Of a DNA stretch of 64,000 nucleotides, positions 42,573 through 53,665 are shown in pieces (positions within the stretch are counted from its first letter, which is position 1; each line of letters starts with the position of its first letter). The DNA is from Coix lacryma-jobi var. lacryma-jobi (Eukaryota; Streptophyta; Magnoliopsida; Poales; Poaceae). The notes beneath the pieces were generated by a model, which had not been told where the DNA came from, did not search any database, and was given only the letters and a program-made list of their open reading frames with translations. Location of the stretch: contig CM019825.1 in the NCBI GenBank assembly GCA_009763385.1, positions 115,191,131 to 115,255,130 on the forward strand. Direction: 5' to 3'. The translations under genes were made by a program, and so were the position numbers.

Positions 42573-42935
42573 CTAAAAGGGGAAACACACACCAAGCTCG
42601 CCTCTCAACTGATTAAAGGTTGATTGGTCCAAAGGCTTGGTAAAAATATCAGCAAGCTGATGATGAGTATCGACATGGCGAAGGTCGATATCACCCTTCT
42701 CATAGTGGTCTCGCAGAAAATGAAAGTGCACATCAATGTGTTTGGTCTTCGAGTGAAGCACTGGGTTCTTAGAAACGCTAATCGCACTCGTGCTGTCACA
42801 AAGCAATGGAACACGAGAAAAGCTCAGACCAAAATCACGCAAAGTGGCCATCATCCAGAGTAACTGGGAACAGCAGCTAGCCGCAGCAACATACTCAGCC
42901 TCCGTGGTAGACTGGGCGATGCTACACTGCTTGCG
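42573..42935 (-). pseudogene. pol: Copia copy B RNase H, C-terminal fragment
   Basis: From the junction: QCSIAQSTTEAEYVAAASCC, QLLWMMATLRDFGLSF, LLCDSTSAISVSKNPVLHSK, KHIDVHFHFLRDH and THHQLADIFTKPLDQSTF, ending GELGVCFPF and stop. These are the last two thirds of copia RNase H. The Trp in QLLWMM is a stop in copy A. The N-terminal side is displaced by copy A. Confidence 0.9.
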
Positions 42936-44856
42936 TGAAGGACCGAGAAGCAACCAGAAAGCGACCAGAGGGGGGGGTGAATGGGAGCTTCAAAATTTCC
43001 TTTCAGAAACTAGTAGCCACTGTCCCGAGAATCACCCCAAAAGACAAACCCTAGAGCTTGCTAATGTCCACGACCCTAGATGAAGGGTGGATGCTTCCAA
43101 GAAGCACAGCGGGACACTACACAACTCTAGAAAGCCAACGCAAAAGACAGAAACCAAATCCAACAACGAACGAACGAGCTGCGAATGAAAACGCGCGAAA
43201 CAGCTTGGACCGGACTCTAACTGCGTTCGGTCAGTCACCACCGGACGCGTCCGGTCACAAGAAAATGGTTCTGGAACCTTACTGTTCCTGACCGGACTCA
43301 CGAGCTGGGAGCGTCCGGTCAACAACAGTGCGTCCGGTCAAAAGAAGACAAGCTCAATGAACAGTAGGACCTATGCGTCCGATCAGTGTTCAAAACGAGC
43401 GTCCGATCAAGTTACGAAATCAACACACTGAGCGTTCAACGACCAGACTCTCTGCCTGTGCGTCCGGTCATCTCGACCGAGCATCCGGTCACCCCGAAAC
43501 AGCGCTGTTCGTCCATCGATTCGACTCGATCTCACCCAAAACGAATCCTCTAGGGATCAAACTTGGTGAGAAGAGTCAAAAGGAGTATAGTGAGCTATCC
43601 CTAAGAGATCATGGATCGAACCTATCTCCAAATCGATGAATCGAAGAATTTCGGGGGAAGGGAGAAAAACTTGACCCGAAACGAAAATCGATCGATCTCC
43701 TAGACCGTGAGGTTAGAGGTGAATTCCTTCGGTGGAAAGAAGTGCCTCACGATCTAGAACAACTTGGTTCAAATGGTTTTGCAAAAGATGAATCGAGCAA
43801 AGAAATCAAGCAACGAGAAAATCGTGGAGAAAGGGATTCCGCGAAGAACACGAACGAAACGCGAATCACAACGACGAACTGCACAACAGTGAGATTACGG
43901 TCTCACTTCCTCAAAACCAACAGTACACAGAGGCAAGTCTCTCTGCGAATCTCAGCTAGCTACAGCAGGGGATGGGAGAGCAGGAAACCCTAAGTGCGAA
44001 AGAGCAAATGACTGAGATAGAAAGGGAGGAGGGAGTCTTCCGACTACTTATCCTACTACTAGCCTAAGTCTAATTCCTACTCTACCCCTCTCTATTCTAA
44101 TTACAGTGCGAACCAGGTAAACTCTAGGGTTATTCTGGACCAACTCGGTGGTAGGTGTATCCGACGGCCACGCCCGCACAATTCGAAGCGTTGCCTCGAC
44201 GCAACCTCCAAATTGCCGCCACGTGCCGCCACCGCTCTGCATCCCCGGTTTTGTGGCCCAAACCGGGAAACCAGCCTTTTCTAGCCATCCCCCGGTTTTG
44301 AGGCCCAAACCGGGAAACCAGCCCACCATCTTCTGAGTTTTGAGGCCAAACTCAGCAAACCCTCAGCGCCCAGGTTTTGAGGTCCAAACCTGGAAACCGT
44401 CCTCAGCCCGAGTTTTGTGGCCAAACTCGGAAACCATCCGCACCCAGGTTTTGAGGCCCAAACCTGGAAACCGTTCACCCGATGGTTTTTCCCTGGCTCT
44501 ACCACCAAACCAACGTCGTAGAGGGGATGCACCGCCCGTGCACCCCGTCCACCGACACGTGTCCCCAAGTCTATGACTTAGGCAACACATGACCGCAAGT
44601 CTTCGCTCGTCGCTGTCCCAGGCTGCCAGCCACCACAGCTGATCCTCGGGCCTCTGGTCCCTCAGTCCAAGCCTCACGTCCGCCCTTCGCCACTCTCGGT
44701 CCATCGGCACGGCACGTCTCTACTTGACCTTCACCTCGCCTTTGATGACTGCATCCGTGCTCGACACCTGCACCACACAAGCCAAAGAACATGCGCATCA
44801 TCCTAGTTGACAATCACTCATCACTCAGAGACCCGGCATACACCCATGTATCCGCA
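42936..44856 (-). repeat. 3' LTR of copia copy A (about 1.9 kb)
   Basis: Minus strand TGCGGATACATGGG to ...CTTCTCGGTCCTTCA. Collinear with copy B's LTR with scattered substitutions and short indels, mostly in the CGTCCGGTCA zone (43220-43500). Confidence 0.85.
44246..44473 (-). repeat. Tandem dyad (hairpin) array in copia A LTR, six units
   Basis: Same six units as copy B. Here units 4 and 5 pair perfectly: CCAGGTTT with AAACCTGG (near 44370-44394) and CCGAGTTT with AAACTCGG (near 44408-44430). The mismatches in copy B are thus private changes in one arm. Confidence 0.8.
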
Positions 44857-46386
44857 ATCTCCCCCTTGATGAGTGCATTGACAACTACCAACATAAATCA
44901 TAGTAGAAAGAGAAGAAGGAAGAAGGAGAAGAGAGAACTCGACCAAATGACCCAAAAGCATAGCAAAGCCGAAGAAGGTCAAGTGGAAAGAGCAAGACAA
45001 CTTGGTCCCCAAAGACATGGGCAACGGCTCGACGCAACCAAGCAAAGCAAAGCTAGCCCTCAAGAAGAGGTAGAACAGGCTCAACACCGCTAGCAAATCC
45101 CAATCGAAAATATCGAAGCAAAATGCTAGTCCCTCAAGATAGAGGCACAGAGGCTCAACACAACGAGCAAAGAAAGCTTGATACCGATGCCTTTCGGCCA
45201 ACAAGAGACAGCAAAGCTCAATCTCCCCCTTAGTTGATCATCCAGGAGACATGCAAACTCTCCCCCTGGAAACTCCCCCTCAAATGAACACTTAGGAAGC
45301 ACAAATGATTTGCAAATTCTCCCCCTTTGTTGAAAATGCACGAATCAAGTAAAAGGCTCTCCCCATCAGAAAGGGCACCAACAAAAGTGCTAACTAGGGA
45401 GGGTCTCCCCCTTCCATCATGCATATGAGTCAAAATACAAGTTAGCAGCTTCAGGAATCTGTTCAGGAGACTGCAAAGATGCTCTAAATAGTATAACTCT
45501 AATGACTCATCAACAGCATACAAGCTCAGCAAAGGCTCAAACTGATCACCAGATATGAAGTATGAACATATGAGCAAAAAGGAGCAGTTTTGAGTCAAAA
45601 GGTATTCACCATCAAAATAGCACTAGCAATGTATAAACAGGAGTCTGAACAAGTGCTAAACATGTATACAAGGTGAACTACCCCTAGCAAAGTTCAATCA
45701 TCATGCTTAAGAATGTAACATACACTTGTGAATTCAAATTCAGATCGGAGTTTCAGCGGTGAAATTACACAAGTTCAATTATTAGCATGTGATTGCGAGA
45801 GGTTGAAAGCTTGTCATTGCCTAACTTTGCAACCGAGCGAAGCCTATGCCGAAGCAATCAGAAGCTTAAAGCTACGGTTTCGGTCATACACTACACGGCT
45901 CAAGTTTAACTCAAAGTGCAACGAGAAACCGTCTTGATACCGTGATGTGTTGACAAGCAATCCCATCTCAATCTTTTCAATTCACTAAAACTTGGTACAA
46001 AATTTAAACATGATATGAACAGACCAAGCAAGTGAATGACTCAGAACTAGAGACATAGCAACCTAGCATATATGAAAAGCACGAGTAAACTCAACACATC
46101 CTACACATGCTAGTTGCATATCTCAATGGTGAACATTTTCAGATTTGAAATTATTAAGCAAATTCACCATTTCAAAAATAGCTCAGCTCACAACATGTAC
46201 TAGTGATCAGAAAGAGCATAAGCTACAAGCATCAACATAAGCATCGGAGCATACTACATGGAGCATAGCTACATTCTAGTGATTATAGACATGAAGCTCA
46301 GAATGTAAATGCGTATGCTAAAATGCAAAAGAAAAGAAAGACAAAAGAGTCAGTCAAATATACAAGATCCAAAATGTTTCCCTCAA
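44857..46386 (-). other. Polypurine tract and non-coding region after pol, copia copy A
   Basis: Starts with the polypurine tract (44857-44871). AAGGGGGAG-like tracts recur near 45222, 45259-45285, 45322 and 45407 (minus strand). Short repeats GCTAGTCCCTCAAGA and GAGGCTCAAC lie near 45050-45180. No gene seen. Confidence 0.65.
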
Positions 46387-48271
46387 CTAAAAGGGGAAAC
46401 ACACACCAAGCTCACCCCTCAACCGATTAAAGGTTGATTCGTCTAGAGGCTTGGTGAAAATATCATCCAGTTGATGATGAGTATCGACATGGCGAAGGTC
46501 GATATCACCCTTCTCCTGGTGGTCTCGCAAGAAATGAAAGCGCACATCAATATGTTTGTTCTTCGAGTGAAGCACAGGGTTCTTAGCAACGCTAATGGCA
46601 CTCATGCTGTCACAAAGCAAAGGCACGCGAGAAAAGCTCAGACCAAAATCACGCAAAGTGGCCATCATCTAGAGCAACTGGGAACAACAGCTAGCCGCAG
46701 CAACATATTCAGCCTCTGTGGTGGACTGAGCGACACTAGACTGCTTGCGAGAAGACCACGAAACAAGAGAAGAACCAATAAACTGGCAAGTCCCAGAAGT
46801 GGACTTGCGCTCAATACGGCAACCAGCAAAATCGGCATCCGAATAACCGCAAAGGGAGAGGGTGGAGGAAGCAGAATACCAAATCCCGAACTCAGGTGTG
46901 AAACGAAGGTACCTGAATATGCACTTCACTGCCTGACAGTGAGAAGTGCGCGGCGACGCCTGAAAGCGCGCGCACAGACACACCGCGAACTGGATGTCCG
47001 GGCGTGTCGCCGTCAGGTAGAGCAGCGACCCGATCATGCTTCGGTACTCCTTCTGGTCCACTGCTTCTCCATCCACATCCGCATCCAGGGCAGTCGTCGT
47101 CGACATGGGTGTTGGAAGAGGCTTGGCCTCACCCATATCGAACCGCTTCAGCAAGTCCTTGGTGTACTTGCCCTGGTGCTCAAACGTCCCCTCTCGGGAT
47201 TGCTTCATTTGCAACCCGAGAAAGAAAGTCAGCTCGCCCATCATGCTCATCTTGCACTCCCTGCTCATAATATCTGCAAACTTGGCAACCAAAGCGTGAG
47301 AAGAACCACCGAAAATGATATCATCCACGTAAATCTGGACCAAGAGAGTGTCTTTGCCTTGCTTGAGGAGAAAGAGCGTTTTATCTACACATCCCATTTT
47401 AAAACCCTTAGCAAGCAAACAGGTTTTCAGTCTATCATACCAGGCTCTAGGGGCTTGTTTCAAACCATATAAAGCTTTGTAAAGTTTAAAAACATGGTTT
47501 GGAAACTTGGGATTTTCAAAACCGGGGGGTTGCTCAACATACACTTCCTCTTCTATGTAGCCGTTTAAGAAGGCACTCTTGACATCCATTTGAAAGAGTT
47601 TAAAACCTTTGGATGCAGCAAAAGCCAAGAGTATCCTAATAGCCTCCAAACGAGCTACAGGAGCAAAAGTCTCCTCAAAGTCTATCCCCTCCTTCTGACT
47701 ATAACCCTTGGCCACAAGACGCGCATTGTTCCTCACAATGTGGCCATCCTCTCCTTGTTTGTTTTTGAAAACCCATTTTGTCCCAATAGGATTACAGTTA
47801 GGAGGGGGAGGAACTAGAACCCAAACCCGATTTCTCTCAAAATTTTCTAACTCCTCATGCATGGCATTGACCCAATCCGGATCCGTCAAAGCGTGTCCTA
47901 CATCTCGGGGCTCAAAATTAGCAACAAAAGCAGAATGAGCGAAGTGAGAAATGTGCTGTGACCTGGACCGAGTAACCCGTTCGTCGATGCTGCCGATCAT
48001 CTGCTGAGGCGGGTGCTGGCGCTGGATGTGTCGTAGCGCCTCCCGAGCTGAAGTAGCCTCCCCCTCAATAGCAGCTGGTGCCTCCCCGGGTACAAAAGGT
48101 ACCGCTCGGGGTGGCGGATCCCACGGCCCCCAGGAAGAAGATGTGTCGGGGCCGTGAGTCGTCGTAGAAGCCGCTCTTTGCGGCACAACAGGTGGAGGCA
48201 ATGCTGGGTCATCTATGCCTTCAGCATCCTCGTCCTCATCATCGAAAAGAGGCTCACCAACCTCATGATTG
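46387..48271 (-). pseudogene. pol: Copia copy A reverse transcriptase and RNase H, one nonsense codon
   Basis: Copia (RVT_2-type) polymerase. After an acidic and Pro-rich linker (FDDEDEDAEG) come WVLVPPPPNCNPIGTKWVFK, ARLVAKGYSQKEGIDFEETF, FQMDVKSAFLNGYIEEEVYV, KALYGLKQAPRAWYDRLK and IYVDDIIFG (catalytic YVDD, near 47307-47336). Then GELTFFLGLQ, PLPTPMSTT, YRSMIGSLLYLTATRPDIQF and RNase H (GYSDADFAGC, KSTSGTCQF, TTEAEYVAAASCC). A TAG at 46669-46671 replaces the Trp seen in copy B (TGG to TAG); beyond it the frame stays open to 46387 (IDVRFHFLRDH, IFTKPLDESTF). Apart from this the frame is intact. N-terminal domains are lost to the Tekay insertion. Confidence 0.9.
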
Positions 48272-48719
48272 TGACACCCTAGTGTCAAGCACTATATTAG
48301 GAATTGCAATTAGCTACTAAGAAGCATGAGCAATGCATTGCATCATTTCATGTGCATGAGAGTGCTTTTGTCTTTTGTTTATTGATTTGGATTTGGATTT
48401 CTATTTGACTCGATGATTTAAGTGGATCTCTGCTTGGGCAAAGAGTTTTATAAAATAGAGTTGGAGTTTTTGACCTAGTTCAAAATAGTTTATCAGATAA
48501 AAATGAGGCAAAGAAAATGGTTTATGTTGCAAAACTGGCTTTATTTATGTGGAGGTTGTAAAAATGGTTTTCAGAAAAAGTGTCTTATATGAAAGTTGTA
48601 GAGAAAATTATTTTGAGCAACTTTCACATTTGGGTCAAAACCTAGTTTGGAGTTTTTGAAACTGTTTTGAATGGTCAAAGTTTGAAAAGAATTTGGAAAA
48701 AGAAAAAGGAAAACGATTT

Positions 48720-50090
48720 CTCCCGCGCCCCACCTTTCGGCCCATCTGGCCTTTCGGCCCAACTCGCGTGCGCCGGCCCAGCTCGCAAACTCGCGCGCGC
48801 CGGCCCAGCTCGCCCGCTCGCGTGCGCCGGCCCGCTCCCGCACTCGCCCGCGCGCCGCGCGCGCCGCGCACCGCCGCCCGCCTGACGCCCGTGCCGTACG
48901 CCGGCCGCAAGCGCCGCGTGGCCGCCTTCGCCTGCACCGTATCCCGCTCGCCCTATCGCCGCAAGATCGTTGCTCGCTCGATCACACCACGATCCCCGCT
49001 CGCCTCGCCTGCCGAGCCTTGCTGCCCGCGCGCGCCGCACGCCACGCCGTGGCCCCCGCCACGACCGGCCGTCCGCCGCTCCGACGACCAAAACCCCGCG
49101 CGCCCGAACTCCTCTCTCCTTCACTCCTCACTCGCGCCCCCTCACTCTCGCTCTCACTCCCTCTCCTGCCCCCGAACGCAAGGCCGAGCGCTCACCTCGC
49201 CTTGGCCACTGCACGCCATCGCGAGACCGCCTCCCCACGTTCCAGCCCTCACTGAGCCACCGCCGGCCGATTAACTCCGGCCACCACTCCGCCATCATCT
49301 AGACCGCACGGTGCTCCCGCTTCCACTCCGCCGGAGCCCCACCACTGCCAGAACGAGAAGTGCCATTTCTCGGCCGCCATCGACGACCGGGAGTGCACGC
49401 CATTGTTCTACACCACCCGAACCTTCGCCGAGCCTCGTATCTCCCGTCGAGCTTCACCGAGTCAAGGCAAGGTGAGAACACCTATCCACCTCAACGCTAC
49501 CGCTCCCTATCTCACTCTATCTCCCCGGCCGAGCGCCATGGGCGCCGCCGCGGCCATGCTCAAGGTCGCGCTCCTCTGGAGCCAATCAAGCCAAACCAAC
49601 CCCGTAGTTGTGCTCCTTAGGGTTCACTCGAGCTTTTGCCTCCCCCAATTTCTCCGGCCGCCGCCGGAAACGGCGTAGCCGCGCGTTGCCGCCATCACCG
49701 TGCGCGGCCGCTCGCCGCCGGCATGCTCCGGCCGTGCGCTAGCCAAACCACCTACACCTCTCGGTGCGCCTCATCGAGGCGAGTTCACAAGCCTAGCTTC
49801 CCCGCCGGCGACCTCACCGTCGGCGAGGAATCGACGGTCAAACCTCTCCCCTGTTTTCCGTCTCGCCCGAGCCTCGAGCCAGGCCTCGGACGGGCAATTG
49901 TTTTCCGTCTCGCCCGAGCCTCCGAGCCATGCCTCGGACAGACGTTTGTTTTTATCATCTCGCTCGAGCTAGGCCTCGAGCGAACCCTCGGGCACTGTCT
50001 CGTTCGAGCCGGGCCTCGAGCGAACACACACCTACCGCCGTGCGCTCGAGCCAGGTTGGGTCGAGTTGGACTGGGCCGAAAGCCCCGTTT
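48720..50090 (+). other. GC-rich block in Tekay 5' LTR
   Basis: About 1.4 kb of very GC-rich, CpG-rich sequence with sharp edges to AT-rich flanks; the copy in the 3' LTR is 59880-61285. Long open frames occur on several strands, as expected from composition, and none shows a domain I recognise. It ends in tandem CTCGCCCGAGCCTCGAGCC-type repeats (49855-50040). Confidence 0.7.
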
Positions 50091-51255
50091 GGGCTAGAAT
50101 AAAGTTTTTCTTTTTTTTTTAGTTTTCTGCTCAATAACTAAGTTTGTTAATTTTGCTATAATTAATCTGTAGCTCTGTTAATTATGAAATTTCAGTTTTG
50201 CTAGTTTGCTTATGAGCAGATCTATCATGGAAAAATATGAAAGTATTTTTGGCAGAAGTTTATTTTACTGTTTTTATTTATTCCAGTTTATATGTTCTTG
50301 CTAAGATAAATGGTTATATATGTTTTTTGGTTGAGTTAATTCCTGGAAAATTTTGTGTAAGTTTATTATCATGTTTTACACCTGTGAAAAATATATGTTG
50401 CACTGTTTATGTGGAAAAAGATTCTATTATGGTTTAAAGTCCTTTTTGGCTGATTTCTTAAGAATAAATGTTAAGGTGTTTTATATGCTGAAATAAAATA
50501 TGGGAAAATTTGTATAGTCTCTGTTTATGATGTCCAAGCTAAGAAAAATGTAAGCATGATCTGTTATGTGAAGAAATCTGAAGTTGTTTTACAAATGTGC
50601 TTTTCTGTGTTTTTCTTTGGAAATTCATGTAAGAAATAATATAATGTTTCTGTTCATGGAACTTTCTTGATAAGCATAAAGTGTGAAGTAGAATCTGGGA
50701 AAAGTATGAAGTTGAGTTTATCACAGTTTTTCAGTAGGGTTGTAGTTCAAGTGGTTTATTTTGGGATAGATTTGTTTATTTGGTGTAGGCTTGTATGTTT
50801 ATGCTCTGGCCACAAGTTTTCTGCAGTAGAATGCTTTTGAGTAAAAGAAGCCAGAAAAATTATGAACTCTGCTATTTGACACTTTTTGGATAAGGAGCTA
50901 GTTCAAAGTACCTTTTGAGCAGTTTATTTGTTATTTTTGTATCTGCAGTTCTGTATTTTAGTTTTGGCTGGAATTTATTCAGTAGAGTCTTGAGAGTGTT
51001 AATTGTCTTCTGGAATTTTGTGGATTTTTTCTGAGTTCAGAAAAGTGCACTTGCAGTTCAAACCTAAGTTTCTTTTGAATTATTAAATAAGAAAAAGTTG
51101 AATAAATGGATTTTGTTTTATGAATTAACTAAGTATTTACCTCAATGTCAAAAGTGGTTCAACAAGTTGGGTTTGTTGGTTTGCAAGAAATGCTCTTTTC
51201 ATATCACACATCTTGCACCCGCATTGTAATTATTTATTAATCGTCGCATGCAATA

Positions 51256-51432
51256 GGATCGACCCCTCCGGAGCCCGACCAGGAGCCAGAGACAAACGCC
51301 GAGCAGCAGATCCCGGAGCTCCAGCAAGCCGAGGAAGCCGACCCCGCCTGCAACACTAACTTGCCCGAGTGTCCCTCCCACGAGGCCTCGATCTTCCCCC
51401 AAGGCAAGCCCCGGAGCATTCTAAGTCTCCCA
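51256..51432 (+). other. Exon-like acidic open segment in Tekay LTR
   Basis: A GC-rich island in AT-rich surroundings, preceded by acceptor-like CATGCAATAG. One frame reads STPPEPDQEPETNAEQQIPE and on to a CPSHEAS stretch without stop; the copy at 62451-62627 stays open with two or three replacements. Product, if any, unknown. Confidence 0.4.
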
Positions 51433-51564
51433 GTTTTTATAATTAAATTACTTGAGTCCTTTTATATTGTGATGCATTAGGTATAGGAGTTGATTGAATT
51501 CTATTTGATGCATTATCCTCCCTTGATTATTGTTTACTTCTACCTTGTTATCCTGTTACTTACT

Positions 51565-51572
51565 TATAAATG
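51565..51572 (+). promoter_or_regulatory. Candidate TATA box of Tekay LTR
   Basis: TATAAATG in an ACTTACTTATAAATGTAG context, repeated at 62760-62767; a TATA-like site lies at a comparable place in the other Tekay-like LTR (near 13702-13714, minus). Confidence 0.4.
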
Positions 51573-52391
51573 TAGATTGCTTAGCCTGCTGAATAAAAGT
51601 AATAGTTGAGGATGTTTCCGTAATACCCTGATGGGTAGTTACCGGATCACGGTTGGCTATATTTGCTATCGTGGAAAAGAACCTGAGTTGTAGTGAAATA
51701 CGGTCAACTGGAAGGCAAGGCACAAGTTTGGAAACTTGGGGCAATCCGTCCGTTGGATCGTGTAGGTTTGTATCGATGTTGGCCCTCGTTCATTTTTGAA
51801 CGCGCCCTTTTACTTAGGGATATGTCGGTGCCGTAATCATCGACCCCAAAGCCGGTTAGAAGCTGTTTGGGCCGGTCTCAACCCGTGTCGTGCCCTCTAG
51901 TATGGAAATTGCGATCTGCCGCGTGAGGCCATCGCCAGGTTCTAATTGGGCGGTCCGTGCTGTGAGTCGCGACGATCACCACCACGAACAAGCATCGAGC
52001 GGTTGCCCAATGCATGGACCCGACGGGGAAAGTGTGGGCTGGTATTAAAGGTCTTTCACCAGCTGGTTTGGAATTCGATTCGAGTCGCCGTCTCCCCCAG
52101 TTAGTGGGAAACTATGGCGAGCTTCACCACGATACAACTCCATGTGATGATTTAAGGTTCAACTAAAATGTGGATAAGTCAACTGGATATGGTTATATTA
52201 TTGATTGATAGATTCAAGTGAGTGCTCTAGTACAGGTGAAAACCTAGAACTAAGGAATAGGTCTAAAAATGGCAGCTCATCATTATCATCAATTACCTCT
52301 CATCTGAAATTGAGCTTTTCGCAACTAAAAGATCCCAGCTCCACCTCAAAAGCCTTGCATACCCTTGGAGTCTTTATTTTCAGTTGGACGG

Positions 52392-52443
52392 GTAAGTCTA
52401 GCTGAGTACCTTCCCGTACTCAGGGTTTATCCCGTTGTTGCAG
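52392..52443 (+). promoter_or_regulatory. Hairpin inside a GTAAGT...TTGCAG segment (LTR)
   Basis: CTGAGTAC (52402-52409) and GTACTCAG (52416-52423) pair perfectly around CTTCCC. A donor-like GGTAAGTCTAG precedes and an acceptor-like GTTGTTGCAG follows. At about 52 bases it is short for a plant intron. The 3' LTR copy (63597-63618) has one mismatch. Confidence 0.55.
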
Positions 52444-52935
52444 ATGGCCAGGTCTACTTCGGCTATTGTAAGCACTGCCTCTACCCAGTGGAAGGTGATG
52501 AGGAGTAGGCCCAGGGCAGGGTCGTCCAGAAGCTTCCCTTTTTCTTTTGCTGGTCTGAGACTTCTAGTGGCACATTATCTAAAAAGGGAAGAGTGAGTTG
52601 TGTGAGTTGGTTTATCAAACAATGTTTTATTTGGACCATATGTGTAGTGGTCGTGTGTCAAACTACTTCAGCTTCCGCACTTTCAAAATTCAGTATTGTA
52701 ATAACTCCGTTTTAAATTCCGCACTCTGGTGTTAAATTCGTTTTCGTTTTCGCTGTGATGTATCTTTACGAATGTAATCCTTGAACGATGAGATCCTGTA
52801 TGATGTATGGTGTTAGAAATCCTTCGAGATTTCCGGACTACCGGGGTTATATGGGTTCAAGTATCAGTTGAAGTCAAACGGATTTGGCTAAGATAATACT
52901 TGAGCTCTTATAATCAGGACGGTTCCGCCACAGCT

Positions 52936-52947
52936 TGGTATCGGAGC
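52936..52947 (+). promoter_or_regulatory. Primer-binding site (initiator tRNA-Met type)
   Basis: TGGTATCGGAGC, three bases after the LTR end. One change from TGGTATCAGAGC, the plant initiator tRNA-Met complement. Confidence 0.8.
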
Positions 52948-53665
52948 ATGGTTCAAGTGATTACCTCCGTAAAAAGCTATTTTCGAACTAAAATGGGTAT
53001 TTCAAAACTACTTTCAAAACTATTTTCAATTACTAAGTGTGCCCAGTCTCGTCCTTAAGCCCTATACTAGGATTCAGGTGGCTTAACTGCTAACAGGGTT
53101 CAGGGTTTTGCTTCATGCTGGATCTTTATTTGCTGGTCCATTCTCGGGAACAAGAGAATGCGTCGATCGCAAAAACATGCATAAAATGATTTTGTGAGAT
53201 ATGAGAGCATGACCGTCCAACCGTCGGTCTAGGTGAGAGTTCTTATACCAAGTATGTGCGAGCTCCACGCGGACACATACGAGGGTATCAATGTTTTCAA
53301 GGGTGTTTTCTATGTTGGTGCATGGTGTTTAGTGTTGGCTTCTATGTATTTTGCGCATATTGGCCAATACTCAATTGTTTTATCATTGGGAATTGCTTTG
53401 GGCTGAAATGAATCTTCTGCAGGTACACTAACTGTGCGACCGAGTAGAACGTGTAGATAACGCATGAGAGATCGTTCTTGCCACCGACTAGAACGTTAGG
53501 ACTTACGAGTCATATTAGTGAGTGAGAACGTAAGAATGATCATGCATCATGTTCAAATTCATGCATTTCAATTACCTCCCCTTAAATTAAAAGTTGTCTC
53601 TTTTCTATAAAATTTGCCAACTTAATATCCGTCTCACGAGAGTTCAAAACCCTTTTGTTCTACAG
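52948..53665 (+). other. Tekay leader with splice-like signals
   Basis: No gene. Conserved with 11400-12189 of the older Tekay-like element. CTTCTGCAG|GTACAC near 53418-53430 is a possible donor; TTTTGTTCTACAG directly before the ORF1 ATG is a possible acceptor. Confidence 0.5.

Larger units (their letters stand above)
38937..42935 (-). mobile_element. Ty1-copia element copy B (SIRE/Maximus type), 3' end
   Basis: Minus-strand order: the end of RNase H (42935-42573), a non-coding region with repeated purine tracts, polypurine tract, and 3' LTR (40940-38937). It is interrupted at 42935/42936 by copy A of the same family in the same orientation. Sequence after pol is closely similar in both. 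Confidence 0.85.
42936..48271 (-). mobile_element. Ty1-copia element copy A (SIRE/Maximus type), 3' two-thirds
   Basis: Minus-strand order: reverse transcriptase and RNase H (48271-46387), non-coding tail, polypurine tract, LTR (44856-42936). Its start is cut by the Tekay insertion at 48272. It lies inside the RNase H of copy B; TTGCG (42931-42935) is one flank of its target site. Confidence 0.85.
48272..52932 (+). repeat. 5' LTR of Tekay chromovirus (about 4.66 kb)
   Basis: TGACACCCTAGTGTCA (start, a 6-base-stem hairpin) to ...TTCCGCCACA. Zones: AT-rich head, GC-rich block (48720-50090), AT-rich stretch (50100-51240), an exon-like GC-rich segment (51256-51432), candidate TATA box, hairpin segment, U5. 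The 3' LTR matches throughout. Relative to it this copy has about 47 extra bases near 48480-48525 and one fewer repeat unit near 49900. Confidence 0.9.

Noticed and set aside
40956..46386. Possible envelope-like gene after copia pol, as in some SIRE elements
   Set aside because: No frame above about 130 codons, and no signal peptide or membrane segment pattern repeated in both copies.
46471..47472. 333-codon plus-strand frame
   Set aside because: It is antisense to copia reverse transcriptase and RNase H, whose motifs are clear on the minus strand.
48570..50097. Many long frames in the GC-rich LTR block, repeated at 59730-61294
   Set aside because: Open frames on both strands and in several phases at once point to base composition. 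No recognisable domain.
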